Shown piece after piece: positions 27,575 through 34,524 of a stretch of DNA of 64,000 bases. Numbering within the stretch: position 1 is the first letter of the stretch; every line of letters starts with the position of its first letter. The position numbers were made by a program, and so were the translations under genes. A model generated the notes under the pieces. The model was not told the DNA's origin. It ran no database searches and worked only from the letters and a program-made list of their open reading frames with translations. The DNA is from Hymenobacter sp. 15J16-1T3B (lineage in GTDB: Bacteria; Bacteroidota; Bacteroidia; Cytophagales; Hymenobacteraceae), in assembly GCF_020711235.1 (NCBI RefSeq), contig NZ_JAJFAV010000002.1, positions 558,001 through 622,000 of the forward strand, read 5' to 3'.

Positions 27575-28450
27575 CTACTTCAGCGTGAGGCTGTAGGCGG
27601 CCACCTGCTCGATTTGCTCGGGCGTGAGCTGGCCCTGGAACGCGGGCATCTTGCCCATGCCGTGCGTGACCATGTACGCCCGGCCCATCTGGTTGAGGTT
27701 GCTCTTGGTCAGGTCGTGGGCGCCGTTGAGGCCGCGCTTGCCGTCGGGACCGTGGCAGAGGGCGCAGTTTTGCTCGAAAAGCGCTTGCCCGGCGTCCACC
27801 ACGGCCGGGGCTTCGGGGGCGGCGGCCGGTGGCGCCGCGGCGGGTTTTTCGGTTTCGCGGCCGCAGCTGCCCAGCAGGGCCAGCACCAAGGCTAGGCCGG
27901 CGGCGCGCAGCCCGGCCGCCACCGGCGCGGCGGCCGGGCGCAGGCGGCCCCATTGCCACACCTCGCCCCAGTTCGGGTCGAGCACCGGGCCTTCGTAGGC
28001 GAGGCCGGCTTTTTCCAGCACCCGGCAGGAGGCGTTGCGCCGGGGCTGGGTCAGGGCCGTCACGCGGCGCACGGCGGGCTGCGCCAAGGCGTACTGCACC
28101 AGGGCCCGGGCGGCCTCGGTGGCCAGGCCCTGCCCGCGGAAGGCTTCGGCCACGCTGTAGCCGATTTCCACCGCGCCCTGCTCGTCGGGGCGGCCTTTGA
28201 AGCCGGCCAGGCCGATGAGCTGCCGGGCCTCGCGGTGCACCAGCAAGTAAATCCACCAGGGCTGCAGCGACGGGTCGCGGCGCAGGTGCTGGTAGCCGGG
28301 CGCCAGGGCGGCCTGGGCTTCGGCGGAACCGGGCCAACCGGCTTCGGCAGCCACGCCCAGCACGGCGGCCAGCACGTGGTGACCCGCCAGCGCGGCCTCG
28401 AAATGGGCCGGCGTGCAGGGAATCAGTTGCAGGTGGGGGGTGGTGAGCAT
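27575..28450 (-). CDS. GNAT acetyltransferase reading in frame into a cytochrome c lipoprotein
   Basis: One uninterrupted frame of 291 residues holds two unrelated parts. Residues 1-170 are a RimJ/RimL-type acetyltransferase (IGYSVAEAFRGQGLATEAAR, RRNASCRVLEKAGLAYEG, then WGEVWQWGRLR, where such proteins normally end). From residue 177 a lipoprotein signal follows (GLRAAGLALVLALLGSC), then an Ala/Pro spacer and a class I cytochrome c with NCALCHGPDGKRG and MGKMPAFQGQLT, where Met would be the distal haem ligand. An internal GTG at 27922 would start the cytochrome exactly at its signal peptide. So it is either a true fusion with an internal membrane anchor, or two genes, with the acetyltransferase having lost its stop or the cytochrome starting internally. 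Haem is attached outside the cytoplasm, acetyl-CoA chemistry occurs inside; the topology allows both. Confidence 0.8.
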   Translation of the reverse strand: MLTTPHLQLIPCTPAHFEAALAGHHVLAAVLGVAAEAGWPGSAEAQAALAPGYQHLRRDPSLQPWWIYLLVHREARQLIGLAGFKGRPDEQGAVEIGYSVAEAFRGQGLATEAARALVQYALAQPAVRRVTALTQPRRNASCRVLEKAGLAYEGPVLDPNWGEVWQWGRLRPAAAPVAAGLRAAGLALVLALLGSCGRETEKPAAAPPAAAPEAPAVVDAGQALFEQNCALCHGPDGKRGLNGAHDLTKSNLNQMGRAYMVTHGMGKMPAFQGQLTPEQIEQVAAYSLTLK

Positions 28451-28531
28451 GGGGTGAGGCGGGTGAGGAGCGAAGCAGCAAGGTACGGCCAAACGCCGTG
28501 GCTTCGGCCCGGCGCAGCCCGCCGGCGGCGG

Positions 28532-31123
28532 TTACTGCAGCTGCACCGATTCGATATCAACCTGCAGCGGGCTGCCCGTAGCCGGCCCGTCGACCACCAC
28601 TTGCAGCACTTCGGCGTCGGCCAGGCGCAGCTGGGCGGGCTGGGTGGTGGGCTGAAAGTGCAGGGGCAGGAAGCCCGGGTAGGGGCGTGGGGTGATGAGT
28701 AAGGGCGCCGGCTGCAGGGCGCTGAGCGGAATGCGCACGGTTTGCCAGTCCGTGGTCAGCGCGAGCGGGGCGGCGTAGGCCGCCGCGTCCTTGGTGACGA
28801 GCAGTAGCTGCACCCGCGCCCCGGGCTGGCTCGTGCGGGCGCGCACCAGCAGCTCTTTGGCACTGGCCAGCTCCCCGGCCCTGCCCGCCAGCTGATCGGC
28901 AAAGTAAGCCCGCAGGCTTACGGCCGGGGCGGGCTCGGCCGCGCGGGCGCCCGGTTTCGGTACGGGCACCACCAAGCGTAGGGCCAGCTCGCCGGCGGGC
29001 GTGGTCACGTAGTCGGCCCAGCCCGAGAAGGCGTTTTCGGTGCCGCGCACTTCTACGCGGCGCTGGTCGTGGGCGGCCCGGTAAAGCGGCAAAGGGCTAC
29101 CCGCTGCCACAATGGGGACTTCCCAATGCTCTTGGGAGTAAAAATCCCAGTCGCGGGGCTGGCCCGGCACGCCGCCGGGGAAGGTCAGGGGCCGCTGACC
29201 GGGGCGCTTCAGCACTACCCAGTAGCGCAGCTGGCCGGGGTAGAGCAGCTCGGCCGGCACCGTGGCCTCGGCGGTAGTGAGGCCGCGGCGCGTCATCGGT
29301 AGGGTGCGGGTGCGCCCGTACCAGTGCTGGGCCACCAGCAGCAGGGAATCCTGCGGGCCGGCGCCCGCCACCTGCACCGGCAGGCGGAGCGGCTGGCCGG
29401 CAGCGGCCTGCGCCGGCGGCGTGGGCCGGAGGCCGGGCAGCCCGGGCGTCGGCGCCGGCGCTACAAACTCGGCCAGCCCGAGTCCGCCAAGCTGGGTTTC
29501 GGCAGTCCATTTTGCGGTTGTCTTGCCGCGGGCCGTGAGCAGGTAGGTGCCAGGGCGTACCGCCAGCGCCCCGCCCTGGGCTTGCTGTTGGGCGCTGTTG
29601 CCCTTGTTAACCCCGCGCAGGCTGAACTCGGCGCCCAAGTCAGGCAGCTGCAGGCGCAGCGGCTGCTCGTTCCACTGAATGCTGGTCACCACCTTGCGCA
29701 ACGAAGCCGTTTCAAACGGGTCGCGCAGGGGCACGGCGTCGGGCATGACTTCCAGGCGCCAGACGCCGGGCGCCAGCCGGTCGAGAAAGTAGGCGCCGGT
29801 GCCCGCGTAGGTAACCACCGGGGAGGAGCCCACGCCGGCCAGGTGCTGCAGCTTTGCTGGCTTCTTCGGGGCGGTGCGGGTGTTGTTGGTGTAGTAGAAC
29901 TCCTCGTCGGTGTTCATTTCGCTCAGCTGCTCGCGGTAGCTGACGCGGAACGGGCCAAACACCGAATCGGCGGGGTAGCGGCGGAACTGCTGCCCGCGCT
30001 TCACCTCGCGGAACACTTTGCCGGCAATGAGCAGGCTCAGGGCCTTGCTCGGGGTGTAGGCCAGGTTCAGGTAGTGCGTCTGGTACTCGGTGTTGAAGGG
30101 CGCAATGGCCAGCGGATCGTAGGCAAACTGCGTGGCCCACTGAAACCCGGCCTCGCGGAAGCTGCGGGCCATCATCGGGTACATGACGGGCTGCAGCACG
30201 TCGGCCGACTCGAACTCGTACACCATCTTGGCCCGGCGCCGGAAGCGCGGGTCGTTGCGGTACGGAATGGGGTACTGGTCGACGTAGGGCAGCAGGTTGC
30301 CGCGCAGCTCGTGCCCGCTCACCAAGCCCTGCGGGTACCACTGAAAGGTGAGCCCGTCCACGTTGGCGTCAAGAATGGCCTCGTGCACGGCGAAATTCTC
30401 GGCGATGTTGTAGAAAATGGGCTTTTGCAGGCCAGTGGCCCGCATGGCCCGCACCATGCGGTTGGCGAAGTCCGTCACCTGCGCCTGGGGCTCGTGGTAG
30501 CGGGGCTCGTTGCACACCTCGAAGGCAATGATATCCGGGTCGTCGCGCAGCAGCCGCTTGGTGTAGGGGTTCTGGTGGTTCAGAAACTGCGTCAGGTACC
30601 GCTCCTGGGCCGCAATGGCGCGCGGGTTCACGTAGGCCTCGGCCTTGGAGTAGATGCTGGAAAAGCCGGTGCCGGTGTCGGGCTCGGGGTAGCCGTTGTT
30701 CCAGTAGGCAATGGGCGTCAGAATGGTCTTGATGCCGCGCTGCTTGAGCTCGGCCAACAGAAAATCGAGCAGGCGCAGGTGCTCGTTCGGCTGCAGGTTG
30801 CCCAGCGTATCGGTGATTTCCACGTCCCAGACGTGCACGCGGAAGGCGTCGACGCCCAGCCGGGTCAGGTGGTACACGTCCTGCCGTATGGCCTGCTCCA
30901 CGTCGGCCCCCACGGCCTGGTGGGCTCGGTAAGCGTGGGCGAAGGGCGCGGTGTAATTCACCCCGAACAGGGCCACCTCGCGCTTGGTATCCTGCCAGCG
31001 CAGCACGCCTTGGTTGTCCACAAACACGCCGGCCGCGGGGGCGGGGGCGCGGCGCTGGGCCTGGGCCGGCAGCGTGAGGCCGCCCAACAGCAGCGGCAGC
31101 AATAGAAAACGCAGGAGCTTCAT
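28532..31123 (-). CDS. Secreted glycoside hydrolase, GH5-like (cellulase fold)
   Basis: An 863-residue exported enzyme. Residues 1-23 are a signal peptide. Residues 35-390 look like a clan GH-A TIM barrel: LFGVNYTAPF, GVDAFRVHVWD, FEVCNEPRYH with the acid/base Glu at 206, and MVYEFESADV with the candidate nucleophile Glu at 303. The rest (about 400-860) is beta-rich and appears to hold accessory carbohydrate-binding or Ig-like domains; no sorting domain is seen. Substrate is unknown; beta-glucan or mannan are typical for the clan. A -7 element TACTTTTG at 31159-31166 stands 36 bases before the start. It is divergent from a glycosyltransferase gene 183 bases away. Confidence 0.85.
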   Translation of the reverse strand: MKLLRFLLLPLLLGGLTLPAQAQRRAPAPAAGVFVDNQGVLRWQDTKREVALFGVNYTAPFAHAYRAHQAVGADVEQAIRQDVYHLTRLGVDAFRVHVWDVEITDTLGNLQPNEHLRLLDFLLAELKQRGIKTILTPIAYWNNGYPEPDTGTGFSSIYSKAEAYVNPRAIAAQERYLTQFLNHQNPYTKRLLRDDPDIIAFEVCNEPRYHEPQAQVTDFANRMVRAMRATGLQKPIFYNIAENFAVHEAILDANVDGLTFQWYPQGLVSGHELRGNLLPYVDQYPIPYRNDPRFRRRAKMVYEFESADVLQPVMYPMMARSFREAGFQWATQFAYDPLAIAPFNTEYQTHYLNLAYTPSKALSLLIAGKVFREVKRGQQFRRYPADSVFGPFRVSYREQLSEMNTDEEFYYTNNTRTAPKKPAKLQHLAGVGSSPVVTYAGTGAYFLDRLAPGVWRLEVMPDAVPLRDPFETASLRKVVTSIQWNEQPLRLQLPDLGAEFSLRGVNKGNSAQQQAQGGALAVRPGTYLLTARGKTTAKWTAETQLGGLGLAEFVAPAPTPGLPGLRPTPPAQAAAGQPLRLPVQVAGAGPQDSLLLVAQHWYGRTRTLPMTRRGLTTAEATVPAELLYPGQLRYWVVLKRPGQRPLTFPGGVPGQPRDWDFYSQEHWEVPIVAAGSPLPLYRAAHDQRRVEVRGTENAFSGWADYVTTPAGELALRLVVPVPKPGARAAEPAPAVSLRAYFADQLAGRAGELASAKELLVRARTSQPGARVQLLLVTKDAAAYAAPLALTTDWQTVRIPLSALQPAPLLITPRPYPGFLPLHFQPTTQPAQLRLADAEVLQVVVDGPATGSPLQVDIESVQLQ

Positions 31124-31158
31124 AAGCAGAGGCCGGCTGAAGGGCCGACGCGGGCTGG

Positions 31159-31166
31159 CAAAAGTA
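31159..31166 (-). promoter_or_regulatory. Putative -7 element (TACTTTTG) for the GH5-like gene
   Basis: A match to TAnnTTTG on the minus strand. Transcription would start near 31152, giving a leader of about 29 nt. Confidence 0.5.
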
Positions 31167-31265
31167 CGGCTGCACGCGGCGCGCGGGTTAGCCCGGCCGC
31201 GCGCCCACTCGCCACGTGGGGCCGGCCGCGGCCTTCTGGATGCGGCGTAGCCCCGCCGCCCGTGC

Positions 31266-31273
31266 TACCTTTG
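31266..31273 (+). promoter_or_regulatory. Putative -7 element (TACCTTTG) for the glycosyltransferase operon
   Basis: A match to TAnnTTTG, 34 bases before ATG 31307. It supports that start over the longer frame beginning at 31262, which would lie upstream of transcription. Confidence 0.5.
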
Positions 31274-31306
31274 TACCACCGGTGCCCAACCCGCGCCGGC
31301 TTTTTT

Positions 31307-32425
31307 ATGCGCGTTGCCATCGTCATCAATACCAGCTGGAACATCTGGAACTTCCGCCGCAACCTCGTGCGCGCCTTGCAGCAGGCCGGCCACGAGGTGC
31401 TGGCCATTGCCCCGCCCGATGCCTATTCCGAGCGGCTGGAAACCGAGCTGGGCTGCCGCTACGTGCCCATCCTGATGGAAAACAAGGGCACCAACCCGGT
31501 AAAGGATGCCGCCCTCACGCGCCGCTTCTACCAGATTTACCGTCGCGAGCGGCCCGACGTCATCCTGCACTACACCATCAAGCCCAATATCTACGGCACC
31601 ATTGCGGCCAAGCTGGCGGGCATTCCGTGCGCCAACAACGTGTCGGGCCTGGGCACGGTGTTCATCGTACAGAATATGGTGAGCAAGATTGCCCTGGGCC
31701 TGTACCGCTTCGCGTTCCAGTTTCCCAAGCGGGTGTTTTTCCAGAACGACGACGACCGGCAGCTGTTTCTGCAGCACAAGCTGCTGCGCAAAGAAATTAC
31801 CGACCTCGTGCCCGGCTCCGGCATCGACGTGGACAAATTCCGGCCCGACTCCGCCGCGCCCGTGCGCCACGAGCCCTTCGTCTTCCTCATGATTGCCCGC
31901 GTGCTCTACGAAAAAGGCGTGGAGGAATACTTCGAGGCCGCCCGGCAGGTGCGCGCCGCGGTGCCCGGCACCCGCATTCAGCTGCTCGGCGGCATCGATG
32001 AGTCGGGCGGGGTAGGGGTGAAGCGCGTGGTGTTCGACGAGTGGATGAAGGCCGGCAACGTGGAGTACCTCGGCACCTCCGACGACGTGCCCGCCCACAT
32101 CCGGCAGGCCGACTGCGTGGTGCTGCCCTCTTACCGCGAAGGCACGCCCAAAACCCTGCTCGAAGCCGCCGCCCTGGGCAAGCCCCTGGTCACCACCGAC
32201 GTGCCCGGCTGCCGCGAAACCGTCGTCGACGGCGACAACGGTTACCTCTGCCAGGTGCGCTCGGCCGACGACTTGGCGGCCAAGATGCTGCAGGTGCTCG
32301 GCCTGCCCGACGCCGAGCTGCGGCGCATGGGCCAGGCCTCGCGCCGCCTGGCCGAAACCAAGTTCGACGAGCGGCTGGTGCTCGACAAATACCTGCGTAC
32401 CGTGGCCGAAATCGGCCGCCGCTAA
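31307..32425 (+). CDS. Glycosyltransferase family 4
   Basis: A 372-residue GT-B fold glycosyltransferase. The N-terminal domain starts MRVAIVINTSWNIWNFRRNL and contains VILHYTIKPNIYGTIAAKLAG, a form typical of GT4 enzymes building lipid-linked polysaccharide. The C-terminal domain has FLMIARVLYEKGVEEYFEAA and the donor-binding EGTPKTLLEAAALGKPLVTT with the EX7E pattern (residues about 285-310). The sugar donor and acceptor are not evident. It is 67 bases upstream of rfbC on the same strand, which points to surface polysaccharide synthesis. The start at 31307 follows a -7 element by 34 bases. Confidence 0.9.
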   Translation: MRVAIVINTSWNIWNFRRNLVRALQQAGHEVLAIAPPDAYSERLETELGCRYVPILMENKGTNPVKDAALTRRFYQIYRRERPDVILHYTIKPNIYGTIAAKLAGIPCANNVSGLGTVFIVQNMVSKIALGLYRFAFQFPKRVFFQNDDDRQLFLQHKLLRKEITDLVPGSGIDVDKFRPDSAAPVRHEPFVFLMIARVLYEKGVEEYFEAARQVRAAVPGTRIQLLGGIDESGGVGVKRVVFDEWMKAGNVEYLGTSDDVPAHIRQADCVVLPSYREGTPKTLLEAAALGKPLVTTDVPGCRETVVDGDNGYLCQVRSADDLAAKMLQVLGLPDAELRRMGQASRRLAETKFDERLVLDKYLRTVAEIGRR

Positions 32426-32492
32426 TGCCTCTTGGGCGGCCGCTGCGTAGTTTTCGGCCGCCCTTCCCCTTGCCTCTCCCCCTACTTGCCCG

Positions 32493-33038
32493 ATGGAAGT
32501 AATTCAGCACCCGATCAACGGGGTTATCGAGTTGGTGCCGCGCGTGTTTGGCGACGCCCGCGGTACGTTTTTCGAGTCGTTTAGCGCCCGGCTGCTGGCC
32601 GACAAAGCCGGCATCGAGGAAAACTGGGTGCAGGACAACCAGTCCATATCCGCCGCCGGCGTGCTGCGCGGCCTGCACTTTCAGCGCCCGCCCTACGCCC
32701 AGGCCAAGCTGGTGCGCGTGGCCCGCGGCCGCGCCCTCGACGTGGTGGTGGACATCCGCCGCGACTCGCCCACTTTCGGCCGGCACACCAGCACCCTGCT
32801 CACGGCCGAGCGCGCCAACATGCTCTACGTGCCCGTCGGCTTCGCCCACGGCTTCCTCGCCCTCGACGACGACACCATCTTCCTCTACAAGTGCTCGGAC
32901 TACTACCACCCGGCTTCGGAAGGCGGGCTGCTCTGGAACGACCTGGACCTGGCCATCGACTGGGGCGTGGGCACGCCCAACGTGTCGCCCAAGGACGAAA
33001 TCCTGCCCCGCCTAAGCGAGCTGGACAGCCCGTTTTAA
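32493..33038 (+). CDS. rfbC: dTDP-4-dehydrorhamnose 3,5-epimerase
   Basis: A 181-residue cupin-fold epimerase, the third step of dTDP-L-rhamnose synthesis: it inverts C3 and C5 of dTDP-4-dehydro-6-deoxyglucose. Visible active-site elements are GVLRGLHFQRPP (catalytic H62), QAKLVRV (K72), VPVGFAHGFLAL and FLYKCSDYYHP (Y132). N-terminal FGDARGTFFESF is also typical. RfbA, RfbB and RfbD are not in the window. It follows the GT4 gene closely and converges on murF across a 29-bp perfect stem-loop. Confidence 0.95.
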   Translation: MEVIQHPINGVIELVPRVFGDARGTFFESFSARLLADKAGIEENWVQDNQSISAAGVLRGLHFQRPPYAQAKLVRVARGRALDVVVDIRRDSPTFGRHTSTLLTAERANMLYVPVGFAHGFLALDDDTIFLYKCSDYYHPASEGGLLWNDLDLAIDWGVGTPNVSPKDEILPRLSELDSPF

Positions 33039-33040
33039 AG

Positions 33041-33111
33041 GTGAAGTTGTGAAGGGTGAACTTGTGAATTGACGTTCTGCCGATTCACAAGTTCACCCTT
33101 CACAACTTCAC
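33041..33111. terminator. Long perfect stem-loop between rfbC and murF (GTGAAGTT type)
   Basis: Left arm 33041-33069 (GTGAAGTTGTGAAGGGTGAA and on) and right arm 33083-33111 are perfect reverse complements over 29 bp, with a 13-nt loop. The right arm contains the murF stop codon. It probably terminates both convergent transcripts. Confidence 0.8.
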
Positions 33112-34409
33112 AAAGTGTCGACCAGGGTCTCCAGGCCCATGCCGCGGGAGCCTTTCACCAGGATGAGGCGGCCTTCGAGCGGATGCTCGCGCAGCCAGTG
33201 CGCGGCCTGGGCCTTGGTGGCGAAGTGGCGGAAGCCCGGGCGTTGGGCCCGCTGCATTTCGGTGCCAATGAGCAGCACCAGACCGAATTCCTGCCGGGCC
33301 AGCAGGTCGCCGAGGGCGTGGTGCTCGGCGGTGCTTTCGTCGCCCAGCTCGAACATATCGGCCAGGATGGCCACTTTGCGGGCGGCCTCGCCGGGGCGGG
33401 CGGCCAGGCTGGCAATGGCGGCGGCCATCGACGAAGGATTGGCGTTGTAGGCGTCCAGAATCAGCTCGTTGCGCTCGGTGCGCACTAGCTGGGAGCGGTT
33501 GTTTTTGGGGTCGTAGGCGGCCAGGGCGGCGGCAATGTCGGCCGAGGGCACGCCGAAATGCGCCCCCACGGCGGCGGCGGCGGCCAGGTTTACGAAATTG
33601 TAGGCTCCGGTGATGGTGGCCGCCACCGGCGTGCCGTCGAACAGGCGCATGCTCACCTGCGGGGCGGCCGCGAGCAGCTCGGCCGGGTAGGTGTCGCCGG
33701 CGCTCGGGTAGGTCACGCGCGCGGGCACTTGCTGGCCTATTTCGGGCAGGCGCGCGTCCTGGGTGTTGACGAAGGCCGTGCCGCCGGTGGCGGCCAGGTA
33801 GCGAAACAGCTCGCCCTTGCCTTTGGCCACGCCCTCGGCCCCGCCGAAGCCCTCCAAGTGGGCCTTGCCGATGTTGGTGATAAGGCCGTGGGTGGGCTCG
33901 GCGTAGCGGCAGTAGCTGTCGATTTCGCCTTGGTGGTTGGCGCCCATTTCCACCACCGCCATGTCGTGCTCCTTGGGGTCGATGGTGAGCAAGGTCAGCG
34001 GCACGCCGATGTGGTTGTTGAGGTTGCCGCGGGTGTACTGCACCCGGTAGCGGCGGCCGAGCACGGCGCTGAGCAGTTCCTTGGTGGTGGTTTTGCCGTT
34101 AGAGCCCGTCACGGCCACCACGGGCAATTGCAGCTGCCGGCGGTGGTGGTGGGCCAGCTCTTGCAGGGCCAGCAGGGTGTCGGGCACGTAGCCGTAGCGC
34201 GCCGGGTCGGTGGCGGCCAGGGCGGCGTCGTCGACCACGGCAAAGCGCGCGCCCTGGGCCAGGGCCTGCGGGGCGAAGTCGGCGCCGCGGAAGGAAGGAC
34301 CGTTCAGGGCCACGAACAGGGTCTGGTCCTGGGGCTGGCGCGAGTCGGTGCTCACGCTGCGGCACTGCTGAAAGCGGGCGTAGAGGTCAGGAATGGAAAT
34401 CGGTGACAT
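33108..34409 (-). CDS. murF: UDP-N-acetylmuramoyl-tripeptide--D-alanyl-D-alanine ligase
   Basis: A 433-residue Mur ligase that adds D-Ala-D-Ala to the UDP-MurNAc tripeptide in the cytoplasm, the last soluble step of peptidoglycan precursor synthesis. The ATP loop VTGSNGKTTTKE is at about 100-111. Then come GNLNNHIGVPLTLL, VVEMGANHQGEID and ITNIGKAHLEGFGG, all MurF-type blocks. ILDAYNANPSSM is the central-to-C-terminal motif, and GSRGMGLETLVDTL the end. ATG 34409 is taken as start; 34430 is also possible, and 34499 is unlikely. The stop codon lies within a GTGAAGTT-type inverted repeat. Other mur genes are not adjacent. Confidence 0.95.
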   Translation of the reverse strand: MSPISIPDLYARFQQCRSVSTDSRQPQDQTLFVALNGPSFRGADFAPQALAQGARFAVVDDAALAATDPARYGYVPDTLLALQELAHHHRRQLQLPVVAVTGSNGKTTTKELLSAVLGRRYRVQYTRGNLNNHIGVPLTLLTIDPKEHDMAVVEMGANHQGEIDSYCRYAEPTHGLITNIGKAHLEGFGGAEGVAKGKGELFRYLAATGGTAFVNTQDARLPEIGQQVPARVTYPSAGDTYPAELLAAAPQVSMRLFDGTPVAATITGAYNFVNLAAAAAVGAHFGVPSADIAAALAAYDPKNNRSQLVRTERNELILDAYNANPSSMAAAIASLAARPGEAARKVAILADMFELGDESTAEHHALGDLLARQEFGLVLLIGTEMQRAQRPGFRHFATKAQAAHWLREHPLEGRLILVKGSRGMGLETLVDTL

Positions 34410-34524
34410 ACCGGCGGGGGTGGCGTACATTGGGAACGGAACCAATTGGCTCCGGCGCAAATTTTGCTGTTTGTTCCAACCTAATTGTGTTTTCGGCAAT
34501 CAACCCAGGTGAAACCCTGATTTT

